Part shown: positions 1 through 8,206 of the stretch, piece by piece
Layout of the letters: each line of letters starts with the position of its first letter
How positions within the stretch are numbered: position 1 is the stretch's first letter
Assembly (NCBI GenBank): GCA_017302715.1
Contig: JAFLCD010000003.1
Location: forward strand, 204,990-268,989
DNA from: Deltaproteobacteria bacterium
GTDB taxonomy: Bacteria > Bdellovibrionota > UBA2394
DNA length: 64,000 bases
Direction: 5' to 3'
Notes under the pieces: generated by a model
Database searches by the model: none
Told to the model about the DNA's origin: nothing
The model's input: the letters and a program-made list of their open reading frames with translations, nothing else
Made by a program: the position numbers and the translations under genes

Positions 1-1
1 A

Positions 2-595
2 TGGATGGCCGCAAAAGCGGTTTACCAATTTTTTCATTCTCACTCCAAAAATAATGAATTGTTTCTCAAAGTGGGCGAGAAGGAAGTTTCTTGGAAATTC
101 TTACGACAGGCCGGTGAGACTGGATTGTCGATTTCGGATTTCATCAATCCATCCGATGGTTCTTCATTAAAGGATTCGCTGTGTCTTTTTGTTACCACCG
201 CTCAGGGACCTGTCAGAGAAAAATCTGATGAGTACAAAGCAAAAGGTGAATACTTAAAGTCTCATGCGCTAATGTCGTTGGCTCTTGAAACGGCCGAAGC
301 AGGTGCAGAATATTTGCATGGACTCATTCGCGCGCAGTGGGGATTTCCGGATGCGCCTGAGATGACGATGATGGAAAGATTTCAAGCAAAGTATCGAGGC
401 AAAAGATATTCATTTGGATATCCCGCATGCCCAAATTTAGAAGATCAGGCTTTGCTTTTTGATTTACTTAAACCATCTGATATCGGTGTTGAACTTACCG
501 ACGGATTTATGATGTCACCTGAATCTTCGGTTTCGGCTCTCGTTTTTTCACATCCGCAGGCGACTTATTTTTCAGTGGGGCCTTCGGCTAATTGA
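2..595 (+). CDS. metH: Cobalamin-dependent methionine synthase, C-terminal activation domain (5' partial)
   Basis: Only the last 197 codons are in the window; the frame is open at the left edge, so the methionine at base 5 is internal. The visible part matches the AdoMet-binding reactivation domain of MetH, which methylates the oxidised cobalamin cofactor so that homocysteine methylation can continue. The diagnostic stretch is RGKRYSFGYPACPNLEDQ (about residues 130-147), equivalent to the GYPACP AdoMet/cobalamin contact of the family, followed by IGVELTDGFMMSPESSVSA and a terminal FSHPQATYFSVG segment, where the family normally ends. It is one of two B12-dependent enzymes in the window, with the mutase at 5110. 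The rest of the protein lies to the left. Confidence 0.93.
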   Translation, partial: WMAAKAVYQFFHSHSKNNELFLKVGEKEVSWKFLRQAGETGLSISDFINPSDGSSLKDSLCLFVTTAQGPVREKSDEYKAKGEYLKSHALMSLALETAEAGAEYLHGLIRAQWGFPDAPEMTMMERFQAKYRGKRYSFGYPACPNLEDQALLFDLLKPSDIGVELTDGFMMSPESSVSALVFSHPQATYFSVGPSAN

Positions 596-654
596 ATTAT
601 AACGACAAAGATGTCTCAGATAATCCCACCGCTTAACACCTAAGTATTTGAATT

Positions 655-687
655 CATTAGCTTTAGCTAATGTACTTTTGGCATTAG
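655..687 (+). promoter_or_regulatory. Mutually exclusive hairpins upstream of the sigma-like gene
   Basis: CATTAGCT (655-662) can pair with AGCTAATG (665-672). The same CTAATG (667-672) can instead pair with a second CATTAG at 682-687. The two pairings exclude each other and lie 18 to 50 bases before the ATG at 705. No U-run follows, so this is not a standard terminator of metH. It could be a leader switch or simply a palindromic operator; the assignment is inference. Confidence 0.35.
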
Positions 688-704
688 TTTTGCACCTTTA
701 AAGC

Positions 705-2063
705 ATGAACGAGGTGTGTGTGCAGGTTTCTAGGTCTTTTAGCTTACTTAAGTTTTCTATTTTTGTAGTGGTCGTTGCTACCTGCTCGCTTTCATCTGCT
801 TTTGCATTTGTGGAATGTAAAAAAATTTCGGCCAAGATTGCTGAGAAAGAAAAACGCGTTGAGATTCCAGAATTTAAAGCCGAAAAAATTCTGACGGCGG
901 CTGAAGAGCGAGCCATAGGCGAAGCGATGATCGTCGAAGAAAGAGAAATGCTTCTTCAAATTTTAGATTCTAAGTTTTCGGTAACGGCCTTGAAAAATTT
1001 GCAGGAAGAATTAAAGCGAGATCCTCAGTTCATTAGACGAGTGATTAAAATGAAAGAGAAAGGAAAGGAGGGCGAGCCTTTAACAGAAGAGCAAAATGCC
1101 TTGGTTCGTCAGACTCGAAAAAATTTAAAGTATTTGATCGGCATTATGGAAGCCTATCATTTGGCTAAACCTACTTTGCAAAAATCAGAGCAAAAGAGAC
1201 AGCTTGAAAAAATTCAAATGGAATTTTTCAAAATGGACTGGGCGCGAATGTTTTATAATAAACATTTAATTCAGCCATTGGGAATGAGCAGCGAAAAGTG
1301 GGCAAAGCTTCAGACACTCCTTTTAGATTTTAATAAGGGTCTGGTTTATTTTAAGGTGTTTAAATCTGCTGCAGCATTTGATGAAAGATTTGAAATCGAA
1401 GAACTTTATGCGGTAGGGCGTGAGGCGATGCGAACCGCAGTTCTTTACTATGAACCTAGTTATAGTTTTAAATTTTCTACGACAGCAGGACTTTGGATTC
1501 AACAAAGCATTAAAAGGTTTGCCGCACGCGAGCGAGAGGCGAAACATCTTTCGCTCGACTCCGCTAAATTTGATTCGGAAGGAAATAGCGTTCGTTCGAG
1601 TTTGGGTTCATCCATTGCCACGAATACTGAATTGGATCCAGCCGCTGCCTTAGAAAAAGTAGATTCTCAATCACTCAAAAATTCTCCAATCGAAGATTTA
1701 CTCTCTAAAATTCCGGCAGATGAAGCTCAAATTTTACGATTTCATTTTGGAATAGGCGTTAAAGCTCTGGGGTGGGAACAGATGGGAAGATCACTCGGTA
1801 AAGATCATGGCACTCTCCGTGCAAAAAAAGATTCAGCGATACAACGTCTTAAGGCTTTCTCTCTCATCAACGCTGGCGAACTCACGTATCAAGAGAGTTA
1901 TGTGCTTGCGCAAAAATATTTAAATTTTCCCGCGCGAAGTAATATCGAGATTGCGAAAGACTTAAAACTTCCTAGAGAAAACATTTCCATTTTAGAAGAG
2001 AGTGCGTTTGAGAAATGGGAAATAAAAAAAGGCCCTCTATTGAGGGCCTTTCTTCATCGTTAA
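705..2063 (+). CDS. Sigma-70-like protein with N-terminal export signal
   Basis: 452 residues. Residues 207-276 resemble sigma-70 region 2: IEELYAVGREAMRTAV, then SYSFKFSTTAGLWIQQSIKR, parallel to the DLIQEG.IGLM...GFKFSTYATWWIRQAI core. Residues 331-386 resemble region 4: IPADEAQILRFHFGIG, then a helix-turn-helix ending LRAKKDSAIQRLKAF. A further helix-turn-helix-like stretch lies at 412-440. Oddly, residues 12-35 form a hydrophobic signal (KFSIFVVVVATCSLSSAFA) with an Ala-x-Ala cleavage site, so the product may be membrane-tethered or exported. The ATG has no clear ribosome site; a GTG at 720 follows GAGG at 710-713 and is an alternative start that keeps the signal. Residues 36-206 are charged and helical and not recognised. 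The last codons overlap the hairpin terminator of the opposing gene. Sigma homology is fairly sure; its function is unknown. Confidence 0.8.
   Translation: MNEVCVQVSRSFSLLKFSIFVVVVATCSLSSAFAFVECKKISAKIAEKEKRVEIPEFKAEKILTAAEERAIGEAMIVEEREMLLQILDSKFSVTALKNLQEELKRDPQFIRRVIKMKEKGKEGEPLTEEQNALVRQTRKNLKYLIGIMEAYHLAKPTLQKSEQKRQLEKIQMEFFKMDWARMFYNKHLIQPLGMSSEKWAKLQTLLLDFNKGLVYFKVFKSAAAFDERFEIEELYAVGREAMRTAVLYYEPSYSFKFSTTAGLWIQQSIKRFAAREREAKHLSLDSAKFDSEGNSVRSSLGSSIATNTELDPAAALEKVDSQSLKNSPIEDLLSKIPADEAQILRFHFGIGVKALGWEQMGRSLGKDHGTLRAKKDSAIQRLKAFSLINAGELTYQESYVLAQKYLNFPARSNIEIAKDLKLPRENISILEESAFEKWEIKKGPLLRAFLHR
2024..2051 (-). terminator. Rho-independent terminator of the opposing barrel gene, inside a coding end
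   Basis: AAAGGCCCTC (2028-2037), loop TATT, GAGGGCCTTT (2042-2051). Read on the minus strand, the stem is followed by seven T (2030 back to 2024), a textbook intrinsic terminator for the gene ending at 2093. The hairpin sits inside the last codons of the plus-strand sigma-like gene, so both genes share these bases. It may also stop plus-strand transcription, with a weaker T tract (TTTCTT). Confidence 0.85.
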
Positions 2064-2092
2064 GAATGAACTTACGATTTTTTAACTGATAA

Positions 2093-2968
2093 TTAGAACG
2101 AGTATCCAGCGTTCACGCCAAATGCTACAGCTGTACGATCGCGTGTTGCAGCGTCGATTGGCAATGTAACATAAGCAGAAGCCAAGATTTGCTCATAGTT
2201 ACCCGAAAGAGATGGGGTAATGGAGCTTCTGAATTGAGCGCGTTTAGTAGTGCCGCCATCCATCGCTGTTTTGCTATCCAAATAAACAGTGTTGTATTCG
2301 ATATTAGCATTTAAGTTTTGGAGAGCATGCCAGCTAGCAGCTGTTTGCCAGTTAACCAAGTAACGAGCAGCTTTAGTTTGACCATCAGCAGTTTGTGAAG
2401 TTCCAGAAACAGAACTTTTGCTGAGGTACATCATGCCTAAACCGATATTGGTTTTAGCAGAGAAAGTATCTCGGCCTACGAAAATACCAGCTGTTGGTGT
2501 AACAGAGGTAGCTTTTGTAGCAAATCTGTAGAGATCAGTGGTTGGGTTAATACGAGCAACCGAAAAGCCTTCAGCTTTGCGTGAAGTAGGAGCGTAGATA
2601 TCAGCAGTTAAGCTGTATCCGTAGTTCCAAACTCGGTTAGCGCTTTGGAAGGAATCAGTCCATCCAGCACCAATGCTCAAGTTACCAATCGCATTTTTCG
2701 ACGTAGCAGAAGCGGTGGCATTTTTTGAAACCATATAAAATGGGAAAGCAATTCGAACGTTTGAGTTGTTCGTCATTGAGTATGCGCCGTTTAAGTTAAA
2801 AGCAGCGACATTTCCTGCCTTTCCTGTTGTTCCAACTTCTTTTTTTGTTGGGGCATCAAGAAAGCCAAGGTTAATGGCGTTGTTTTGTTTAAGGTTTTCG
2901 CCGACGTAATAGGGGGCAGCCGAAACGGATGTCGCTCCTAAAAGGCCAAGCACGAGTGCTAATTTCAT
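2093..2968 (-). CDS. Outer-membrane beta-barrel protein, porin-like
   Basis: About 291 residues from the ATG at 2968, which follows an AAGGAGA ribosome site; an upstream in-frame start at 2989 is less likely. A signal peptide (MKLALVLGLLGATSVSAA) leads into a chain rich in alternating polar and aromatic residues, with many Thr, Ser, Asn and Tyr typical of beta-strands. It ends NAGYSF, and a terminal Phe is the usual BAM recognition signature. About 12 to 14 strands are plausible. No specific porin or transporter family was recognised. A pair of palindromes lies upstream (3032-3084), and a strong terminator lies downstream (2024-2051), so it is probably a single-gene, well-expressed unit. Confidence 0.75.
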   Translation of the reverse strand: MKLALVLGLLGATSVSAAPYYVGENLKQNNAINLGFLDAPTKKEVGTTGKAGNVAAFNLNGAYSMTNNSNVRIAFPFYMVSKNATASATSKNAIGNLSIGAGWTDSFQSANRVWNYGYSLTADIYAPTSRKAEGFSVARINPTTDLYRFATKATSVTPTAGIFVGRDTFSAKTNIGLGMMYLSKSSVSGTSQTADGQTKAARYLVNWQTAASWHALQNLNANIEYNTVYLDSKTAMDGGTTKRAQFRSSITPSLSGNYEQILASAYVTLPIDAATRDRTAVAFGVNAGYSF

Positions 2969-3031
2969 TTGAATCTCCTTAAGTAACAATTGTTTTCAGT
3001 TTTAACGTTTTTCCATGGAAACGTTCGTACC

Positions 3032-3084
3032 AAGAGATCTCTTCACGGAAGGCTAAGTCCTGTCAACGCTACAAGAGCTCTTGT
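3032..3084 (-). promoter_or_regulatory. Two spaced palindromes upstream of the porin-like gene
   Basis: AAGAGATCTCTT (3032-3043) and ACAAGAGCTCTTGT (3071-3084) are perfect palindromes with a common CAAGAG half-site; their centres are 40 bp apart, close to four helical turns. They sit 64 to 116 bases upstream of the ATG at 2968, where operators of a dimeric repressor or activator would be expected. A further imperfect palindrome around TTCCATGGAA (3011-3020) lies nearer the start. The regulator is unknown. Confidence 0.4.
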
Positions 3085-3155
3085 TTCTGGGACAATTAAA
3101 GCTGAAAACCAGGGGTTAACCTATTGAAATATATGAACTTTTATAATGCGGAGCG

Positions 3156-4412
3156 TTACGAGCCTTCGGTGTTTTCGCAGTTCGACTTCAATCCATAATA
3201 ATAGGAGGGAAGTTCATCCAGCCAAAACTCTCCTTTAAATGGATAAAACTGAACCCTTCCATCGAAATCTACCGACGAAAGGTTCATGGTGTGCATCTTC
3301 ATATTTTGCTCGGGTGGTAATCCCATGAGCTTATTGACGCCTGCCTGCAAGATTTCGAGTTGAATTTTGTCGGCTTCGGCCAGTTGGTTTTGCAAAACGC
3401 GTTCGGCTTTTGAAATAACGAAGCTGGCTTGTTCAACGAGACGACCTTTTAAGAAATTGAGCACTTGTGTAGCTAAAGCGGCATCGGCCCCGCGAAGGCG
3501 AGTAGCTTCGTCTTTAGCTTTTAAATAGGCGCGCATGGTAGAGCGAAAAGCATTGTTGGCGATGAGAGCGCCTCGAACTTTAGGATTCATCGAATTTAAA
3601 ATTCGATCGTCGAAAAGCCAAGAGGCTGGTCCTCGGCGTTGAAGTTCTTGAAACTGATTCAGTAAATTCGAATAATCTTTTTTAAATTTTTCTACGGTTA
3701 AGCTCGCTCGTTCAAAATAACAGGTTTGAAAAAATGCGGCAGCTCGCACTACGAAAGCTTCTGGAAAAAATTCGTTGTCATAAAAAGGAGAGGTGGCTGC
3801 AAGTGTCGCACCCAAAGCTCCATTCATATCGCCGTCTAAATAAAACGACCAAGATTTTTCAAAAATCGCTTCGAAAATTTCTGAATCAAGTGGGCCTACT
3901 TGGTTGTAATGATAAATCGCCTGTTTATAATCTCCGACTTCGTGAAAAATTCTCGCTGCGCCCATAAACGCGAGCGACGCCAAGTGCGGCGAAAGTTTTT
4001 TGCGATTATCAATAAGCTGACGAAAATTTTCTAAGCTTGCTTCGTATTTCCCTAAAGCAGCATCGAGCACACCTTTTAAATAAATTTTTTCATTTTCAAA
4101 ACGCGGAAGTGATCTGATCCGCTGATCTGCGGTCGAGTAGTCTCCAGATTCGATAGCTTGTCCCGCTCCTCGCAAATTATAGAGATCGCGAGTGATCGCA
4201 TTGGTAGCGGGCTCCATATCGAGAAAGTAATCAATTTGATCGTCGAAGTAGGCATCAAGGAGTGGACCTTCGTTGCCAGCTCGTGCATCTAAGACGAGAG
4301 CGATGGTTGGAGCGTTGGAGCGTATCGCGTCTCCGCCTCGAGCAAAAATTTCAGAATTTGAAATTAAAAAACAAAGACTAAAGCATAAAATAATTTCAGC
4401 TTTTTTAAACAT
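3156..4412 (-). CDS. Exported TPR-repeat protein
   Basis: 418 residues with a hydrophobic signal segment at 5-24 (AEIILCFSLCFLISNSEIFA). Residues 80-260 contain helical repeats with TPR character, for example YLKGVLDAALGKYEASLENF and AARIFHEVGDYKQAIYHYNQV. The C-terminal 130 residues are a helical, charged region of no known fold. The gene lies directly behind the barrel gene 4433-5092 (20-base gap, same strand), so the two probably form an operon and act together at the envelope. TPR proteins paired with barrels occur in gliding-motility and outer-membrane assembly loci of myxobacteria and Bdellovibrio, but I cannot assign a specific homologue. Confidence 0.7.
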   Translation of the reverse strand: MFKKAEIILCFSLCFLISNSEIFARGGDAIRSNAPTIALVLDARAGNEGPLLDAYFDDQIDYFLDMEPATNAITRDLYNLRGAGQAIESGDYSTADQRIRSLPRFENEKIYLKGVLDAALGKYEASLENFRQLIDNRKKLSPHLASLAFMGAARIFHEVGDYKQAIYHYNQVGPLDSEIFEAIFEKSWSFYLDGDMNGALGATLAATSPFYDNEFFPEAFVVRAAAFFQTCYFERASLTVEKFKKDYSNLLNQFQELQRRGPASWLFDDRILNSMNPKVRGALIANNAFRSTMRAYLKAKDEATRLRGADAALATQVLNFLKGRLVEQASFVISKAERVLQNQLAEADKIQLEILQAGVNKLMGLPPEQNMKMHTMNLSSVDFDGRVQFYPFKGEFWLDELPSYYYGLKSNCENTEGS

Positions 4413-4432
4413 AGGCCCCCCCGAAAAAATTT

Positions 4433-5092
4433 TTAATAATTCGATCTAAACGGCATGAATAAAGACAAGCCGGCCATCAATGAGTAGTTGTGTAAAATTC
4501 TAGAATTGTTCGTTGCGGGTAAATTTTGATTATAAATATAATCCCTGAATTCTAATTTAACCGATAAATATTCATTGATGAAAAGTCTTTGCCCAATTCC
4601 AAAATTTCCCATGAAAGAAGAGCCATCTTTAAGACCTGTGTAGCGAACAACTCCCGCTCCGCCGATAGCGTAAATATCAAAATTTAAAACAGCCCATGTA
4701 AATAAACTTAATTTTCCGTAGAGCGGAGAAAACGCGATCGAAGACTGAAAGAAATAAAGTTTATTCTTAGCTCCATTAAATTGAAATCCAAGACCGCCCG
4801 CCGCTGCTTCGATGCCTAAATTTTCGAAGAGGTGGTAAGTGTATTGACCTAAGGTTAATGCATAACCGTCGTTATTCAGAATACCCCCTAAACCTAGGGT
4901 GAATTCATGTCGGCCTTCTTTGGTATAAAGCTTTTTATGAATACTGTGGATGTCATCTCGATCGTAGACTTTTAATTGATCGCGAAAACTATCTTGCGCA
5001 TACGCAAAGTTTCCTAAGCTACAAACGAAAGTAAGAATGAAGGCTGGTCTTTTGATAAGGCTTTTGAATAATTTTAAGGCAGAATAATGCAT
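4433..5092 (-). CDS. Outer-membrane beta-barrel domain protein
   Basis: 219 residues. A signal peptide (about 1-32, ending CSLGNFAYA) is followed by a short charged linker, FRDQLKVYDRDDIHSIHKKL, and then a barrel starting KEGRHEFTLGLGGILNN. This linker-plus-barrel layout fits the outer-membrane beta-barrel family shared by Myxococcus- and Bdellovibrio-type bacteria, in which YxKxGRHEF-like segments open the barrel. The C-terminus (LSLFMPFRSNY) ends in an aromatic residue. It is the first gene of a two-gene unit with the TPR protein downstream. Only 17 bases separate its ATG from the divergent mutase gene. Confidence 0.7.
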   Translation of the reverse strand: MHYSALKLFKSLIKRPAFILTFVCSLGNFAYAQDSFRDQLKVYDRDDIHSIHKKLYTKEGRHEFTLGLGGILNNDGYALTLGQYTYHLFENLGIEAAAGGLGFQFNGAKNKLYFFQSSIAFSPLYGKLSLFTWAVLNFDIYAIGGAGVVRYTGLKDGSSFMGNFGIGQRLFINEYLSVKLEFRDYIYNQNLPATNNSRILHNYSLMAGLSLFMPFRSNY

Positions 5093-5109
5093 ACAATGCG
5101 TAGTTTAAT

Positions 5110-6735
5110 ATGAACAAACCGACGAACCAAGATAATGTTGCGGATAAGGCCGCAAAAATGAAAACTCCATCTCCGAAGATTTTGACGTCTTCAGGGATTG
5201 AGATTCAACCTGTCTATAGACCAGGAAAAAATTCAGAAAATGCTTTACCAGGAGAATTTCCATTTACTCGTGGCCCGTATGCGAGCATGTACCGACAAAA
5301 AGTTTGGACGATGCGCCAGTACTCTGGGTTTGGAAGTGCTAAAGAAACAAATGGGCGCTTTCATTATTTACTGAAAAACGGACAGACCGGTTTGAGTTGT
5401 GCTTTCGATTTGCCGACTCAAATGGGTTATGACTCTGATCACTCGATGGCTGAAGGAGAGATCGGTCGAGTGGGAGTGGCGATCTCTCATCTTGAAGATA
5501 TGAAGTTACTTTTAGCGGGCTTGCCGCTTGAAGAAATTTCGACGTCGATGACGATCAATGCGACCGGCGCAACTTTGTTGAGTTTATATGTCGCCGTCGC
5601 CAAATCAAAAAAAGTTTCGCCGAGTCTTCTGCGAGGAACCATTCAGAATGATATTTTAAAAGAATATATCGCTCGAGGAACTTATATTTATCCTCCCGAA
5701 TTTTCTTTGAAGTTAGTCGCTGATTCATTTCGTTTTGCAAATTCGATCGCACCTAAATGGAATCCTATCAGTATCAGTGGGTACCATATTCGAGAGGCGG
5801 GTTCGACCGCGGCTCAAGAGATCGCATTTACTTTGTCGAATGCTTTTACTTATGTGCAGGCTGCAAAGGATGCAGGTTTAGAATTAAAAGATTTCGTTCC
5901 TCGGCTTTCATTTTTCTTTAACGTTCATAATAATTTTTTTGAAGAGATCGCAAAATTTCGAGTGGCGCGAAAAATTTACGCCGAAGAAATGCAGAAAAGA
6001 TATGGTGCAGAGAAAGAAAGTTTAGCCTTGCGATTTCATGCGCAAACCGCGGGCAGTACATTGACGGCGCAGCAGCCAATCAACAATGCGGTTCGCGTAG
6101 CCTATCAAGCGATGGCCGCGGTACTTGGAGGCGCTCAAAGTTTGCATACAAATTCTTTTGATGAGGCCCTGGCACTTCCAACCGAACAGTCGGCGCTACT
6201 GGCACTTCGAACTCAGCAAATTTTAGCCGCTGAAACAGGAGTTGCCGCGGTGGCGGATCCTCTCGGAGGCGCCTATTTTCTCGAAGATCTTTCGCGAGAT
6301 TTAGAAAATAAATCTTTAGAAATCATTCGTAGGATAGATGAAATGGGCGGAATGTTGAAAGCGATTGAATCTGGATACGTTCAACGAGAAATTCAAGCGG
6401 CAGCTTTTGAAGCTCAAAAGAGAATCGATGCGAAGGATCAAATTTTAGTAGGTGTGAATTCTTATCAGATGAAAGAAGAAGCTACGAAAAATTTGCATAA
6501 ACTCGATCCTAAAATTGCGAAAGATCAACTGCAGCGTTTAAAAAAATTCAAAGCAGCACGTAAATCAAAATTGGTGGAGGCAGCCCTCAAGCGACTTTCT
6601 GTCGAGGGAGAGAAGCTTCAGCGTAATCAATCTGCCATGGTATGCGAGGCTATATTAAATGCTGTTGAACACGGTTGTACTTTAGGTGAAGTCGCCCAGA
6701 TTTTTCGAGAGATTGCTGGCAGTCATCGCAGTTAA
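5110..6735 (+). CDS. Methylmalonyl-CoA mutase, large-subunit type without B12 domain
   Basis: 541 residues covering the substrate-binding TIM barrel of the acyl-CoA mutases. Family residues for methylmalonyl-CoA are present: Tyr in WTMRQYSGFGSAKETN, and Arg in ILKEYIARGTYIYPP. Isobutyryl-CoA mutases have Phe and Gln at these positions. AGSTLTAQQPINNAVRV and GGAQSLHTNSFDEALALPTE are also typical. The chain stops before the C-terminal cobalamin-binding domain (DxHxxG motif), so a separate small subunit must be encoded elsewhere; none is in the window. The ATG at 5110 lacks a clear ribosome site. An ATG at 5158 preceded by AAGG is an alternative that starts just before SSGIEIQPVY. Confidence 0.9.
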   Translation: MNKPTNQDNVADKAAKMKTPSPKILTSSGIEIQPVYRPGKNSENALPGEFPFTRGPYASMYRQKVWTMRQYSGFGSAKETNGRFHYLLKNGQTGLSCAFDLPTQMGYDSDHSMAEGEIGRVGVAISHLEDMKLLLAGLPLEEISTSMTINATGATLLSLYVAVAKSKKVSPSLLRGTIQNDILKEYIARGTYIYPPEFSLKLVADSFRFANSIAPKWNPISISGYHIREAGSTAAQEIAFTLSNAFTYVQAAKDAGLELKDFVPRLSFFFNVHNNFFEEIAKFRVARKIYAEEMQKRYGAEKESLALRFHAQTAGSTLTAQQPINNAVRVAYQAMAAVLGGAQSLHTNSFDEALALPTEQSALLALRTQQILAAETGVAAVADPLGGAYFLEDLSRDLENKSLEIIRRIDEMGGMLKAIESGYVQREIQAAAFEAQKRIDAKDQILVGVNSYQMKEEATKNLHKLDPKIAKDQLQRLKKFKAARKSKLVEAALKRLSVEGEKLQRNQSAMVCEAILNAVEHGCTLGEVAQIFREIAGSHRS

Positions 6736-6817
6736 ACTGAAATTGACTCATAGCAAATCCGGTCAATCATTTATAATTAAGGATGTTTACAGATAGGCGC
6801 TCTGCTATTCTTTCGGC

Positions 6818-8206
6818 ATGAGCTTTTCAATTCTATTTCCTTTAGCTTTTTATTTAACTTCAGCTGTAAGTCCGCTTCAGCAAAAAATTCAGAAAATTTT
6901 AAAGCCTTATGGATCTCAAGTTGGGTTTTCTGTTCGAGATTCTCAAGGAGTCGAACTTGCTGAAGTAAACGGAGAACTTGCGATGTCTCCAGCAAGTGTC
7001 GCAAAACTTGTTTCGTCGGCGTGTTCACTTTCTAGTTTAGGACAAAATTTTCAATTCGAAACTGAGTTTGGAATGACGGGTTCTTTGCAAAACGGTGTTC
7101 TTGACGGAGATCTTGTGATCCGCGGAGCAGGAGATCCAAGTTACGTGATTGAAGATCTCAAAGAAAATCTCGAGAGATTGGCTGTTGTCTATGGGATCAA
7201 AGAAATTCGAGGAAAACTTATTTTTGATACGAGTTTTTTTGAAAAGCCTGAGCTTTTGATTTCAGATGATTTTAATGGCGATCAAGATAGATCTTTTCGC
7301 GCGAAGTTGACTCCGCTTGCTCTGAACTTCAATTCGTTTTCGATTTGGGCGGTAGCCGATGGAAATAAATCGAAAGTAGAAATTCTGCCCAAAGGTGTTT
7401 GGGATCCTAAAATTATCAATCAAGTGAAAGTCGCTCGAGATACATCCCTTTCTATTTCTATAGATTTTGCTGAGGAAAAAATAAGAGTTTCAGGAACGAT
7501 TTCATCCGATGGAAATCCTAAAGTTCTCTATCGTGCGCTTCCGGACCCCTATGCCGCTTTTGCGCGTCTTTTTAAAAGAGTGTGGTTAGAGCAGGGTGGT
7601 ATCGCAAAATTTCCAGCAAAAGATTTTCAGATTTCGACGTCGCCTGTGCGATATAAAAAATTATTTTCGCATACCTCTCGCTCCATTAACCGGATGTTTT
7701 TAGATATCAACAAACTTTCCACTAATTTTGGTGCAGAGATGATTTTGCTAACGGCGGGAGCAAAAAAATTTGGAGCTCCGGCTACTCTTCAAAAATCAAA
7801 AAAACTTTTATCTTCTTGTTTGAATGATCTTAAAATTTCTGAAGAAAAAATTCGTTTAGAAAATGCATCGGGACTTTCACGCACATCTAAAATTCATGCT
7901 TCAGCACTTTCGGCCTTTTTAACAAAGGTCAAAAATCTAGAGTATGCTCCAGAATATTTATCGAGCTTTTCGATTTTAGGACGTGATGGAACGACTAAAG
8001 CTAGACTTTCTTCACATGCGGGCAGAGCTCGTTTAAAGACGGGCACCATTCAAAATGTAAAATCAATTGCCGGTTATGTTTTTCCTTCGTCTTTGCAGCC
8101 GATGAGTATGGTTTTATTTTTTAATTGTCCTAAATGTTCGCAGTCCGACATGCTTGACGCCGAAGATGATATTCTTCGATTGCTTTTAGAATCAAAGGAA
8201 CTTTAG
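6818..8206 (+). CDS. dacB: D-alanyl-D-alanine carboxypeptidase/endopeptidase (PBP4, peptidase S13)
   Basis: 462 residues with a short hydrophobic N-terminus (3-17) that could act as signal peptide. The three penicillin-binding motifs are in order: SVAK (60-63, the catalytic Ser in SxxK), STN (301-303, for SxN) and KTG (407-409). The large insert between the first two motifs is typical of class C type-4 PBPs. DGDLVIRGAGDPSY and ENASGLSR are further family landmarks. It trims or cleaves peptidoglycan peptides in the periplasm. In predatory Bdellovibrio, PBP4-type enzymes round up prey cells, but nothing here shows that role. The stop codon overlaps the GTG of the next gene by one base. Confidence 0.92.
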   Translation: MSFSILFPLAFYLTSAVSPLQQKIQKILKPYGSQVGFSVRDSQGVELAEVNGELAMSPASVAKLVSSACSLSSLGQNFQFETEFGMTGSLQNGVLDGDLVIRGAGDPSYVIEDLKENLERLAVVYGIKEIRGKLIFDTSFFEKPELLISDDFNGDQDRSFRAKLTPLALNFNSFSIWAVADGNKSKVEILPKGVWDPKIINQVKVARDTSLSISIDFAEEKIRVSGTISSDGNPKVLYRALPDPYAAFARLFKRVWLEQGGIAKFPAKDFQISTSPVRYKKLFSHTSRSINRMFLDINKLSTNFGAEMILLTAGAKKFGAPATLQKSKKLLSSCLNDLKISEEKIRLENASGLSRTSKIHASALSAFLTKVKNLEYAPEYLSSFSILGRDGTTKARLSSHAGRARLKTGTIQNVKSIAGYVFPSSLQPMSMVLFFNCPKCSQSDMLDAEDDILRLLLESKEL

